This document shows positions 7,794-15,915 of a DNA stretch of 24,191 bases, in pieces. The position numbers were made by a program, and so were the translations under genes. This DNA comes from an uncultured Eggerthellaceae bacterium (GTDB lineage: Bacteria; Actinomycetota; Coriobacteriia; Coriobacteriales; Eggerthellaceae). Location of the stretch: the NCBI GenBank assembly GCA_910588945.1, contig CAJUSF010000061.1, positions 1 to 24,191 on the forward strand, in the 5' to 3' direction. Under the pieces are notes generated by a model, which did not search any database, had not been told where the DNA came from, and saw only the letters and a program-made list of their open reading frames with translations. Within the stretch, counting starts at the first letter, position 1, and each line of letters starts with the position of its first letter.

Positions 7794-7843
7794 AAAAAAA
7801 GAGACCGGGTGGGACAGGGGTTTGTTCTCCCGTCCCACCCGGT
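7794..7843 (-). terminator. Strong intrinsic terminator after the small lipoprotein gene
   Basis: A 12-bp perfect stem (7804-7815 with 7832-7843) continues for four more pairs after one mismatch and closes on a six-base loop. On the minus strand it runs into CTCTTTTTTT (7 T, 7800-7794). It lies 32 bases beyond the lipoprotein stop. It may also block read-through from ogt, but has no T-run on the plus strand. Confidence 0.92.
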
Positions 7844-7875
7844 TAACCAAACGAATGAGTTTAAACCTTGCAAGT

Positions 7876-8433
7876 TTAGAATGTGAAAAGGCTCTTCATT
7901 CTCAACTCAGAATCATCCGTAAGCTCCCAAGTATTGCCATTCATGACAAAATCAATCGTCACTGGATCCTGCGGCGCAGCCTCAACACTGTTGATATACT
8001 CAAAAATCTTCTCGCTAATCAACGCCTTGCGCTCATCCATCGACATATTGACAAACTCAGGGTCTTCAGCAAGTCCAGTCATGATAGCCTCGGCCTCATC
8101 TTCGTCGATATCCTTCTGAGTAATAATCATGGTTACCGAAGCATTCTTGCCGTCGACGGTCACATCCTCGATGGAATAATCAAATCCGTTGAGCAGTGCC
8201 TCAGCATATTCTTTGCCATCGATTCCGATCGTTGCAAGCGCAACGGCATTTTCTGATTGAATCTGATTGATGATGCTCGAGTCATGATTCTTATATGGCT
8301 CGAATTCCTCCGTAATGGAATTACGGATAACCTCTTCATTCTCCTCGTTCGCATTGCAACCTGTGAATGTTCCCAAGGTGAACACCATCATCGCCGCAAC
8401 TCCCGCCGCTGCGATGGACTTAGCAAGTTTCAT
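7876..8433 (-). CDS. Small secreted lipoprotein of unknown function
   Basis: The protein is 185 aa with a basic start, a hydrophobic signal segment and a lipobox-like FTGC (Cys26), so it should be membrane-anchored outside the cell. The mature part is acidic with alternating helix and strand. It has a duplicated-looking theme of helix (NQIQSENAVALATI, SEKIFEYINSVEA) and strand (VTMIITQKD, VTIDFVMNG NTWEL). It resembles the small Gram-positive lipoprotein families with domains of unknown function (DUF5105-like is my best guess, weakly supported). The start ATG at 8433 has AAGGAGAG five bases upstream; the frame's earlier ATG at 8472 lacks a site. It is flanked by terminators on both sides, hence monocistronic. 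A TGGTAGACT about 45 bases upstream could be an extended -10. Confidence 0.8.
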   Translation of the reverse strand: MKLAKSIAAAGVAAMMVFTLGTFTGCNANEENEEVIRNSITEEFEPYKNHDSSIINQIQSENAVALATIGIDGKEYAEALLNGFDYSIEDVTVDGKNASVTMIITQKDIDEDEAEAIMTGLAEDPEFVNMSMDERKALISEKIFEYINSVEAAPQDPVTIDFVMNGNTWELTDDSELRMKSLFTF

Positions 8434-8548
8434 GATCTCTCCTTTTTCTTTATGAAACCCCACAATATCCAAAGTCTACCACAGCAATACATGACGAGCG
8501 CACCATTTAAGCGGCAGAGCTGCGCACGCCCTTAAGCAGTGCAGATAC

Positions 8549-8578
8549 AAAAAAACGGCGAGGGTGCCTCCTCGCCGT
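8549..8578 (-). terminator. Intrinsic terminator of the division gene cluster
   Basis: A 9-bp perfect GC-rich stem (8555-8563 with 8570-8578) with a six-base loop runs on the minus strand into seven T (8555-8549). It sits 33 bases after the divIVA stop and marks the end of the long division operon. Confidence 0.92.
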
Positions 8579-8611
8579 CATATCGCAATTGTAATGAAGG
8601 AATCCGGAGAT

Positions 8612-9400
8612 TTAGTCTACATCCTCGAAGTCGTCCTCTACATCGCCAAAGCCCGAGAGGTCCTTCTCATAAGCACTCGCTACAGGGGCCGCCGTCTCGA
8701 TGACCGGATTAGCGGTAGTAGGCGTTGTGTAGTCCATAGCTACATCCTCTTCATACACCACATCGAAGTCCGCCGCCTCGCGTCCGACACCCGGAATGTT
8801 ATCGATGTCATCGTCGTATCCGAGCAGGTTGAGCTTCTTGGATGCATCATCAATGAGGTCGCGTAACAGGTCTGCATATTCCTCGCGGGCATCTTCGCGA
8901 TCGTCCTCAAGCTTGCGGATGGCGTCCATGACGTCCTGACGGTCGTTGTTCGCTCGGCTGATGATGCGATCAGCCTCTTCGCGGGCATCCTGCATGGTCT
9001 CGGAAGCCTGAGCGTTGGCCTTCACGATGATCTCGTCAGCTGAGCGCTGAGCGATGATCAGAGCTTGGGAAATAGCGCTATCGTTTGCGCTCTTCTCGGC
9101 AAGTTGAGTCTCAAGATCGGCGATGATGGCATCTTTTTCTGCAAGAATATCGGCTGTTGCGCCGGATGCTATCGCTCCGATTTCCTCGTCGACCGCAGCA
9201 TCGGCAACGGCGATCTCATCTTGGGAAGCAAGAGTCTCGTTGGCCTCTGCAAGTTCGTCCTCCAATTGAGCGATACGCTCGTTCAAAAGGTCGATCTCTT
9301 CAGCAACGTGCTCAAGGAACACATCGACTTCGTCAACGTCGTAACCTTTGCGGTCGATCGAAAAACTCTGATTGTGAATGTCTTGAGCAGTTATAGGCAT
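8612..9400 (-). CDS. divIVA: DivIVA-family cell pole/septum protein
   Basis: The 262-aa protein begins with the diagnostic DivIVA membrane-binding domain (PITAQDIHNQSFSIDRKGYDVDEVDVFL). It continues as a coiled coil (about residues 30-75 and 105-190, rich in E, A, R and L), then has a disordered acidic tail ending EDDFEDVD. DivIVA/Wag31 proteins sense membrane curvature at poles and septa and, in actinobacteria, direct peptidoglycan synthesis and polar growth. The start ATG at 9400 is set by domain alignment, with AAGGGA upstream; the frame extends 11 codons further without homology. It is the last gene of the cluster (yggT 56 bases upstream), ending before a strong terminator. This sepF-proC-yggT-divIVA order is common in Gram-positive genomes. 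Confidence 0.95.
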   Translation of the reverse strand: MPITAQDIHNQSFSIDRKGYDVDEVDVFLEHVAEEIDLLNERIAQLEDELAEANETLASQDEIAVADAAVDEEIGAIASGATADILAEKDAIIADLETQLAEKSANDSAISQALIIAQRSADEIIVKANAQASETMQDAREEADRIISRANNDRQDVMDAIRKLEDDREDAREEYADLLRDLIDDASKKLNLLGYDDDIDNIPGVGREAADFDVVYEEDVAMDYTTPTTANPVIETAAPVASAYEKDLSGFGDVEDDFEDVD

Positions 9401-9456
9401 TTTTCTTCCCTTCGAAGATCCATTCTGGCGCAAGCCGCAACTTCAACGATTTTAAA

Positions 9457-9711
9457 TCAAATCAGCCAATAAAGTATCCTGATAATGAATTGTAATGCAA
9501 TTATTGCAATGATGGGCGATATGTCTATCATGCCCCCGATCGGTGGGATAAATTTCCTGAATAAATTCAAATATGGATCGCAAATCTTACCGAGCACGCG
9601 ATCGATATCCTCGATCCAACCCTTTTTCACGGGAATCCAAGACATGAGAACGTACACGAATATAAGCATCGTGTAGACATCAACTAGGCGAATTAGAATG
9701 CCCATTATCAT
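9457..9711 (-). CDS. yggT: YggT-family small membrane protein
   Basis: The 84-aa integral membrane protein has two hydrophobic helices (about residues 4-24 and 62-82). Between them is the conserved YggT stretch with SWIP, the CDPYLNLFRKFIPPIGGMIDISPI motif and a C-terminal ALQFI. In other bacteria YggT homologues sit between sepF/proC and divIVA and have been linked to osmotic tolerance and membrane organisation; the exact role is not settled. The start overlaps the proC stop by four bases (ATGA), so translation is coupled. AAAGGAG lies nine bases before the ATG. A second in-frame ATG two codons in is possible but less well spaced. Confidence 0.93.
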   Translation of the reverse strand: MIMGILIRLVDVYTMLIFVYVLMSWIPVKKGWIEDIDRVLGKICDPYLNLFRKFIPPIGGMIDISPIIAIIALQFIIRILYWLI

Positions 9712-10571
9712 TGTGCGAGCTCCTTTGCTCTGTTTATGGCCGCATCGATGCCAGCGGTTATGGATCGAGTGAACCCAACATCATCCATGGCAGCAAGCGC
9801 GGCAAGCGTGGTGCCTCCCGGCGAGCAGACGCGAACACGCAGGTCTTGCGGTGTGATATCTTCCTCAACGAGGAGTTTATACGAGCCACCCACGGTCGTC
9901 GTAGCCAGCTGAACAGCCAGATCCTCAGGAAGACCGTTTTCAACTCCGGCCTGAGTGAGATCTTCTATCATCTTTGCAACGTATGCCGGGCCTCCCCCGC
10001 TTATTGCACATGCTACATCGATCTGCGCCTCATCGACCAAGGATGCAAAGCCGAGTGCAGCGAAAAGATCTCGGACGAGTTCAGCCTCATCGTCGGTAGC
10101 AACAGAGCCTTTTGCTACAACCGATGCGCCGAGCGACACCTGCAGCGGCAAATTCGGCATGACGCGAACGACATGAACGTTGCCACCAAGTGCTGCTTCT
10201 ATCCTTGAGGTTGGAACCCCCGCGGCGATTGACACGACAAGAGGCGTACGCTCAGCTGTTTTGAACCAGCAAAGGTCCGCAAGGTCAGCCATGACATCAT
10301 CGATGATCTGTGGCTTCACAGCGAGAAGAACAATATCAGGCACAGTGTCGAACGCGCCCAAGAGATCAGATGCAGTGCGAGCATCTTTAGTCGTAAGTCC
10401 TTCGAACTCTTTAGCAAGCGCTAGGTTCTTGTCCGCATTCGGATCGACGACAGTGAAGTTGTGTGCGCGCAGAACGTCAGCCGGAGCCTCCGAGGAATAT
10501 ATCCAACCACGAAGGATCGCCGAGCCCATAGCCCCGGCTCCGATGATCACGATGTTTGTATGACTATCCAT
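9708..10571 (-). CDS. proC: Pyrroline-5-carboxylate reductase
   Basis: The 287-aa cytoplasmic enzyme reduces pyrroline-5-carboxylate to proline with NADPH, the last step of proline synthesis. The N-terminal Rossmann motif GAGAMGSA (residues 11-18) binds the cofactor. The C-terminal dimer domain carries the family signature: ISGGGPAYV, then ATTTVGGSYKLL, and LRVRVCSPGGTTLAAL. The length is slightly above the usual 265-275. It lies 18 bases after sepF and overlaps yggT by four bases, a classic conserved placement with no obvious metabolic logic. The ribosome site is weak (AGCGGAT about seven bases upstream), and coupling to sepF may help. Confidence 0.96.
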   Translation of the reverse strand: MDSHTNIVIIGAGAMGSAILRGWIYSSEAPADVLRAHNFTVVDPNADKNLALAKEFEGLTTKDARTASDLLGAFDTVPDIVLLAVKPQIIDDVMADLADLCWFKTAERTPLVVSIAAGVPTSRIEAALGGNVHVVRVMPNLPLQVSLGASVVAKGSVATDDEAELVRDLFAALGFASLVDEAQIDVACAISGGGPAYVAKMIEDLTQAGVENGLPEDLAVQLATTTVGGSYKLLVEEDITPQDLRVRVCSPGGTTLAALAAMDDVGFTRSITAGIDAAINRAKELAQ

Positions 10572-10589
10572 AAAAGAATCCGCTTCTCA

Positions 10590-11345
10590 CTAGATAACGC
10601 CAAGATTGGAAAGCTCGGAGCGCTCAGTATCGGTCAACCCATGATCGGTGGTCAGAGCATAGGTTCGCGGCGCGATCCCCTCGACACCGCCATCAAGCGC
10701 GCTCGTCGCGCCGAACGCAAAGTCTAGGATGCGCTGAGTAAGATCGCTCGAGGTGTTAGTTAGCACAAGGATGGCCACATTGCCGAGCCTGAGCGCACGC
10801 GTAACGCCTTCAGCGTCATCGTACTTGTTGGGCTTTATGACCTGCAAGTTGCGCTTTGCGCTGTAAGACGCAGCGGAGGCACCTGCTCGAGGGTCGAAGG
10901 CGATGCTCCTGTTCTCGGTTCTCTGCGTGTCACCGAAAAGAGAATCAAGACCCTCAGCTCTGCGGTTTCCCGCCGCTGAGATGGCTGACGCCCCTTCGGG
11001 TGTCATAGATGCAGGAAGCGAGGAGTCTACCATGGTGCGCCCTGTTCTGGATCCGCTGAACGAATCGCGCCCGAACGATGATGTAGCCCTAGTGCTCTGG
11101 CGAGCGTCGTCTCTTGAAACAAGGCGCGGGATCGAGGAAAAGCCGACGTCTCTGGTCGTTACCTTATGGCGGTTGCCATAACCATATGAATCCTCAAATC
11201 TATCATCGTAGTCATCGGCGTAATCATCATATTCATCGTATTCGTCGTACTCATCGTAGTCTTCATACGCCTCGTAATCATCTGTCTGAGCATCATTGTT
11301 CGACATGCCCAGCTTGGACTTGATATTGCTAAGAACGCCTGCCAT
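10590..11345 (-). CDS. sepF: SepF, FtsZ membrane anchor and filament bundler
   Basis: The 251-aa protein starts with an amphipathic membrane-targeting helix (MAGVLSNIKSKLGM). It is followed by a very acidic, Tyr-rich linker (residues 22-50, with repeated YDE), a Ser/Arg-rich disordered region, and a C-terminal SepF core (about 165-250: NLQVIKPNKYDDAEGVTRAL... ILVLTNT... RILDFAFGATSALDG). SepF rings bind the FtsZ C-terminal tail and tether it to the membrane. In bacteria without FtsA, as appears likely here from the absence of ftsA beside ftsZ, SepF is the main anchor. AGGAG lies nine bases before the ATG. The linker is longer than in Bacillus and matches the long linkers of actinobacterial SepF. 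Confidence 0.95.
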   Translation of the reverse strand: MAGVLSNIKSKLGMSNNDAQTDDYEAYEDYDEYDEYDEYDDYADDYDDRFEDSYGYGNRHKVTTRDVGFSSIPRLVSRDDARQSTRATSSFGRDSFSGSRTGRTMVDSSLPASMTPEGASAISAAGNRRAEGLDSLFGDTQRTENRSIAFDPRAGASAASYSAKRNLQVIKPNKYDDAEGVTRALRLGNVAILVLTNTSSDLTQRILDFAFGATSALDGGVEGIAPRTYALTTDHGLTDTERSELSNLGVI

Positions 11346-11450
11346 TGCGTGTTACTCCTACACTTAAAGATGGAAAATCGTTTGCCATCTTGGATCGGTC
11401 ACAACTTGATCTATCCATTAAACCGCAAAATCGTGCTGTTTGTGCCGTCA

Positions 11451-12140
11451 TTAGGCGAAATTCTCCGAAAAGACAGCGCGCCCGATACGCACGATCGTGG
11501 AACCTTCGGCAACAGCAACCTTCCAGTCCTCGCTCATTCCCATGGAAAGCTGGTCGAATGCCTTTGCATCCTCACCGTTGAGCGTCGCTCGAAGATGCTC
11601 AGCGAGCTTGCGCAGGTCGGCAAACGTACGCCTCGCGACCTCAAGATCACCTTGGGGAGCCATCGTCATCAGCCCGCGAACGCGAATATTACAAAGCGTC
11701 TCGCAGCGCTCAAGAAGCAAGGCAGCCTCATCGGGTGCGATGCCGCTCTTTGACTGTTCACCCGACACGTTCACCTCGATGAGCACATCTTGAACCTTGC
11801 CCATCTTTCCAGCACAGCGATCGATCTTGATCGCATGCTTTTCCTGATAAAGAGAATGGATCAACGTTGAAAAACGCACGATGTCCTCGATGCGGCGCGA
11901 CTGGATGTTGCCGATGAAGTGCCATCTTCTATCCGGGAATTCTTCTGCCTTCTCGATCAGGAGATCGGGTCTGTTCTCACCAAAGTCGACGGCCCCGGCC
12001 TCTATCGCATCGCGAACCCCGTCGACTCCCACCGTCTTCGATACGGCAAGCAGGCAAACATCGTCAGGATCGCGAGCGACCTCGACGCAGGCAGCCGCGA
12101 GCTCTTCGCTTACTCTGAGATAGTTATCAGCTATGGACAT
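11451..12140 (-). CDS. yggS: YggS/PLPBP-family pyridoxal-phosphate homeostasis protein
   Basis: The 229-aa cytoplasmic PLP-binding protein has an alanine-racemase-type TIM barrel. The PLP lysine is K35 in LLAVSKTV. Other family blocks are FGENR, WHFIGNIQSRR, VLIEVNVSGEQSKSG, RGLMTMAP and the C-terminal LSMGMS...VRIGRAVF. Members have no known catalytic reaction and buffer PLP supply. The start at 12140 is chosen because AGAGGTGAG lies just upstream and homology begins here; the frame could extend to 12227 but the extra residues are unlike the family. Placement just upstream of sepF is typical. A 221-base gap separates it from pgeF and may hold a promoter. Confidence 0.94.
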   Translation of the reverse strand: MSIADNYLRVSEELAAACVEVARDPDDVCLLAVSKTVGVDGVRDAIEAGAVDFGENRPDLLIEKAEEFPDRRWHFIGNIQSRRIEDIVRFSTLIHSLYQEKHAIKIDRCAGKMGKVQDVLIEVNVSGEQSKSGIAPDEAALLLERCETLCNIRVRGLMTMAPQGDLEVARRTFADLRKLAEHLRATLNGEDAKAFDQLSMGMSEDWKVAVAEGSTIVRIGRAVFSENFA

Positions 12141-12361
12141 CCTCTCACCTCTCATGGAATATCTCATAATGAACAGGGGATTCATTGCATCATAACATCG
12201 TTGCCATGAAACTTGGCTCATTTTCATCTTCGTCCACTCATGTCATGGACCGCATCCTCTGCGAAATGGACGATTTTGGGGCGGCCGGGCACAAGAAGAT
12301 AGCCTGTTTGCCCCGTCCCGCCGCCAAAGCTCGGAAGCGAACCGATAAGACTCTTAGAGGG

Positions 12362-13195
12362 CTATCTTGCACGAAACGCTATCGCCGCATGGCGACCGCA
12401 TACGCTCCCGGATGCGCGATAAGAGAAATAGTGCTCGGGATCACATTTCGTGCATATGCCTGAATCGACGATCCGCTCTGGCAACACGCTGACCTCCTGA
12501 AGACTGACCTTGAGCGCACGAAGCAGATCCACATGCCTCTCGCCTGTCGCAACAACATCACCGAATTCGCGTGTGAAAGAATCTCGAATATCCGATGATG
12601 TCTCGAAGCACTCCGCATGGATGTGTGGTCCAATATAGACATTGAAAGACGCGGGGTCTGATAAGCCCTCACCCGCATCACCGCTGGCAAGCATACGCAC
12701 GGCCTTCGGCGCGATCCGCGCCATGACACCTCGCCAACCCGCATGCACGACCGCGAATGCTCCTGTGGGCGATACGACAATAACGGGCACACAATCCGCA
12801 AAGCACAACAGCGCAGATACACCACGCGCGCCGACCACAATGCCGTCAGCCTCGTCTTTCGCCTCTACACGCGCAAGTTCTACCGCCGCACGATCGGCAT
12901 CTTTTGCAACAACTACGATGCGATCGCCGTGAAGCTGGTTAGCAAAGATACAATCGTCTGCCGACGAACCGAGTGCGTGAAGGACACGTGCGCGATTCTC
13001 TTTGACCGCATCGGGATCGTCTCCGACATGGTTTCCAAGATTCAGAGCACCGAATTCACCTTCACTCACGCCGCCTTGACGGGATGTGAATGCGATACGC
13101 ACTCCGGCAGAATCAAATAAAGGATCGTCGCTCAAAGCGACGATCCCGTTGAAATCACAAGATGATAAAGATGGTAGCGGAAGCTTTCCTTGCAT
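12362..13195 (-). CDS. pgeF: PgeF/YfiH-type laccase-domain peptidoglycan editing factor
   Basis: The 277-aa protein belongs to the Cu-oxidase_4 family. The conserved metal-site residues are visible as H89 (NQLHGD), C135 (CFADCVPV) and H151 (VHAGWRG). A second block, GPHIHAECFE, and the terminal SYRASGSVCGRHAA region complete the fold. In E. coli the homologue removes misincorporated L-Ser from UDP-MurNAc, correcting MurC errors. That fits its position in a cluster carrying murC and ftsZ. Earlier annotations call the family polyphenol oxidase or purine nucleosidase. The start follows the ftsZ stop by 30 bases; the ribosome site is weak, suggesting coupling to ftsZ. Confidence 0.93.
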   Translation of the reverse strand: MQGKLPLPSLSSCDFNGIVALSDDPLFDSAGVRIAFTSRQGGVSEGEFGALNLGNHVGDDPDAVKENRARVLHALGSSADDCIFANQLHGDRIVVVAKDADRAAVELARVEAKDEADGIVVGARGVSALLCFADCVPVIVVSPTGAFAVVHAGWRGVMARIAPKAVRMLASGDAGEGLSDPASFNVYIGPHIHAECFETSSDIRDSFTREFGDVVATGERHVDLLRALKVSLQEVSVLPERIVDSGICTKCDPEHYFSYRASGSVCGRHAAIAFRAR

Positions 13196-13225
13196 CGAAA
13201 ACAGCTCGATAACCGCGCTCGAAGC

Positions 13226-14398
13226 CTACTGACGCTTCAAGAAATCAGGGATATCGAACTCGTCGGCGTAGCCTTGGTTTTGTGCATAGCCACCGCGGTT
13301 CGCAGGAGTAAATGTGTTTGGAGCCGCGGTATTGGCATACTGATTGTTGTTCTGCGTGTAAGTATCACGCGCAGCAGCAGGCTCGGTCGAGGTGAACATA
13401 TCAGCCATTGAAGGCTTGGAATTAAAGCTCATCGCCGACTGAGATGGACTGGACTTGAAGCCCGTAGCGATAACAGTGATCCGCACCGCATCCTTCATCT
13501 CATCATCGATGATCTGACCGTAGATGATATTGGCGTTATCATCGGCGCACATCTCAATGGTACGCGCCGCATCAGCTACCTCGGTAAGCGTAAGATCCGG
13601 GCCGCCTGCGATCGAGAACAGAATGCGCGACGCGCCTTGGATGGACGCCTCAAGCAACTCTGAATTTGTTGCCTGCTGCGCAGCGTCAAGAGCACGGTTC
13701 TCGCCGGTGGCGATGCCGATGCCCATCATAGCGGTGCCTGCATCCTTCATGACCGTACGAATATCTGCGAAGTCGAGGTTGATAAGACCTGGGATGGTGA
13801 TTAGATCAGTGACACCCTGGATGCCCTGACGCAGAGTTTCGTCTGCGATCTGGAAAGCATCAACGATAGTGATCTTGCGATCCGCAATATCAAGCAGACG
13901 ATCGTTGGGGATCACAATGAGCGTGTCGACCTTGTCGGCCAGAAGCTCAACGCCCTGCTCGGCCTGATTGCTACGAACGCGGCCCTCAAAGCTGAACGGC
14001 TTGGTGACGATACCAACTGTAAGAGCACCTATCTCTTCGCGTGCGATCTCTGCGATGATCGGAGCAGCACCTGTACCTGTGCCACCGCCTTCGCCAGCGG
14101 TAACAAACACCATGTCGGCCCCACCGAGAGCATCTCTGATCTCTTCGCGAGATTCCTCTGCCGCCTGACATCCAAAGCTCGGATCGGCACCAGCGCCAAG
14201 TCCGCGAGTGAGATCCTGTCCGATGTGGATAGTCTTGTCGGCATCAGACATCAAAAGTGCCTGCTGATCGGTATTTGCAGCGATAAATTCGACACCGCGA
14301 ACCCCTGCTTCGACCATCCTGTTAACGGCATTCGTACCGGCGCCGCCGACGCCTATCACTTTAATATTCGCTAGATGATCGCTGGCGTAATTTGGCAT
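13226..14398 (-). CDS. ftsZ: Cell division protein FtsZ
   Basis: The 390-aa bacterial tubulin polymerises with GTP into the Z-ring at mid-cell. The nucleotide domain begins NIKVIGVGGAGTNAVNRM and carries the tubulin signature GGGTGTGAAP (residues 104-113). The synergy-loop residues lie in LINLDFADI. A Q/N/T-rich linker of about 60 residues follows, then the conserved C-terminal peptide (EFDIPDFLKRQ) that docks SepF. The start at 14398 has GGAGGAAG about nine bases upstream and fits FtsZ alignment; the frame extends 18 codons further without homology. A probable promoter precedes it. The upstream neighbour is a GH3 lipoprotein gene, where ftsA sits in many bacteria. Confidence 0.98.
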   Translation of the reverse strand: MPNYASDHLANIKVIGVGGAGTNAVNRMVEAGVRGVEFIAANTDQQALLMSDADKTIHIGQDLTRGLGAGADPSFGCQAAEESREEIRDALGGADMVFVTAGEGGGTGTGAAPIIAEIAREEIGALTVGIVTKPFSFEGRVRSNQAEQGVELLADKVDTLIVIPNDRLLDIADRKITIVDAFQIADETLRQGIQGVTDLITIPGLINLDFADIRTVMKDAGTAMMGIGIATGENRALDAAQQATNSELLEASIQGASRILFSIAGGPDLTLTEVADAARTIEMCADDNANIIYGQIIDDEMKDAVRITVIATGFKSSPSQSAMSFNSKPSMADMFTSTEPAAARDTYTQNNNQYANTAAPNTFTPANRGGYAQNQGYADEFDIPDFLKRQ

Positions 14399-14482
14399 AT
14401 TCTCTTCCTCCAGGGTTCGCATACCGCGCGCGTCTATGTTGTAAAAATGCATGAATCGTCATTAGCATACATATAAAAAATC

Positions 14483-14510
14483 ATTTTACACTAAGCATTT
14501 GCAATTGCAA
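14483..14510 (-). promoter_or_regulatory. Probable ftsZ promoter overlapping a palindrome
   Basis: On the minus strand TTGCAA (14510-14505) and TAAAAT (14488-14483) are separated by 16 bases, about 85 bases upstream of the ftsZ start and directly after the GH3 stop codon. The -35 lies inside a perfect 14-bp palindrome TTTGCAATTGCAAA (14498-14511). Extra transcription of ftsZ from inside the cluster is common. Operator function of the palindrome is inference. Confidence 0.5.
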
Positions 14511-14520
14511 AGAAATCGTG

Positions 14521-15879
14521 TTAAGAAGCGTCATCGGATAGATAACGGTTCTTCATAATGAGGATCCTCGCAACAGACAGGTCGATATCGTCTGAAGATA
14601 TCACCCCGCTCTTCACAGTCTCCATGATCGCATCAAAGGCCTCGGCGAAGTTCTCTGGCATGAGAAGCATATCGCAGCCCGCCTTGAAGCATGTTATGGC
14701 CGCAGATCCGCTATCGTAATAATCCGAGACGGCCGCCATGTTGAGCGCATCAGTGATGACAACGCCATCAAATCCGAGGTCCCGGCGCAAAAGGTTGTTT
14801 ATGATGATCGAAGATGTAACAGAGGGCTCATCGTTCTCATCAACGTTAGGAGCTGAGATGTGCCCGACCATCACCATCGGCGCACCCGCTTCGATACCAG
14901 CCTTGAACGGCAGCGCATCGGAATTCATGATCTCCTCGGCGGTTTTGTCGGTCGTCACCTTCTCGAGATGGGTGTCTCCGGATGCCGAGCCAAGCCCGGG
15001 GAAATGCTTGAGCGTGCAGATCATCCCCGCTTCGTTGAAGCCCTCAACCTCGGCGGCCACCATCTCAGACACCTTCAAAGCATCCGTTCCGAGCGAACGC
15101 GCCGTCATGACCTCGTCGCTGAGATCGCTCACCACATCGGCAACAGGCGCGAAATCCGTATTGAATCCCAACGGCTTGAGATATTCCGCGATCGTCTTTG
15201 AAGTCTGTTTCGCCTGCTCAGGATCGCCTGTTGCACCGATATCCGATGCGTTGCCGGTATTTTGTACCCCGAAAGCCTCGTTTGAAGCCACGCGAGCAAC
15301 AAGACCGCCTTCCTCATCCACGCACATAAGCGGCGTGATACCAACCGCATCTTTGACAGCATCAGACATCCCAGAGAGCAGAGATTTGATCTGCTCCGGA
15401 TCTACAATGTTGCGGGAGAAAGAAGCGATACCTCCAACCGGGATCTTCTCAAGAGCCGATCTGAGCGCATCGCTCATTTCGGTGATGGCATCCCCTGAAT
15501 TGCCTGCCTCGTTTTGCACGCCGCCATCCACACTGCCAAGACCGATAAGATCTTCTGGGCGCACAACGAACAGCTGCGCCACCTTCTGATCTAGCGTCAT
15601 ATTCGAGATCTGCTCTTGGATCTGAGCGATGAGCAACTCATCCGGATTCACGATGCTATCCTGCGCCGCCGATGCAGCACCAGACGCGCTCGAAGACGCG
15701 CTTGAGGGCGCACACGATGCGAGCGGAACCAGCATGCTTGCGGCACTGAGCGCACCGAGCGCGATGAAGCCGCGCCTTGAGAGGCTGCGCTGCGTCAAGC
15801 TAGCACAGATCCGATCATTGCTTGTTGCGTTTTCGACCTCATGATCCATGTTGTTACTCATCTCTATCCGCTTTCCCAT
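14521..15879 (-). CDS. GH3 beta-N-acetylhexosaminidase-like lipoprotein with Tat signal
   Basis: The 452-aa protein has a twin-arginine signal (SLSRRGFIAL, R35-R36), a hydrophobic stretch and a lipobox LASC (Cys56), so it should be exported folded and lipid-anchored. A Ser/Ala linker leads to a glycoside hydrolase family 3 domain. Visible features are the substrate-site VDEEGG (188-191 region), the NagZ-type loop KHFPGLG (291-297) with GDTH (D302, H304, predicted acid/base His-Asp pair), and the nucleophile region ITDALNM (D377). NagZ enzymes remove GlcNAc from muropeptides during cell wall recycling. The usual PGHG is PGLG here. The length lacks the second beta-sandwich domain, like NagZ. 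The start at 15879 has AGGAAG upstream. It lies 36 bases after ftsQ, a non-canonical position inside the dcw cluster. Confidence 0.88.
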   Translation of the reverse strand: MGKRIEMSNNMDHEVENATSNDRICASLTQRSLSRRGFIALGALSAASMLVPLASCAPSSASSSASGAASAAQDSIVNPDELLIAQIQEQISNMTLDQKVAQLFVVRPEDLIGLGSVDGGVQNEAGNSGDAITEMSDALRSALEKIPVGGIASFSRNIVDPEQIKSLLSGMSDAVKDAVGITPLMCVDEEGGLVARVASNEAFGVQNTGNASDIGATGDPEQAKQTSKTIAEYLKPLGFNTDFAPVADVVSDLSDEVMTARSLGTDALKVSEMVAAEVEGFNEAGMICTLKHFPGLGSASGDTHLEKVTTDKTAEEIMNSDALPFKAGIEAGAPMVMVGHISAPNVDENDEPSVTSSIIINNLLRRDLGFDGVVITDALNMAAVSDYYDSGSAAITCFKAGCDMLLMPENFAEAFDAIMETVKSGVISSDDIDLSVARILIMKNRYLSDDAS

Positions 15880-15915
15880 GTTCTCTTCCTGATCTTCTCT
15901 ATGCAGCCTGCCGAC

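Noticed and set aside
12141..12361. Hairpin or RNA element in the yggS-pgeF gap
   Set aside because: Only an interrupted stem (GGGC..ACA with TGTGCCC) is found, with no T-run and no clear promoter.
14738..15589. 283-codon plus-strand ORF opposite the GH3 gene
   Set aside because: The composition is that of a reverse frame, and the minus strand encodes a clear GH3 protein with catalytic motifs.
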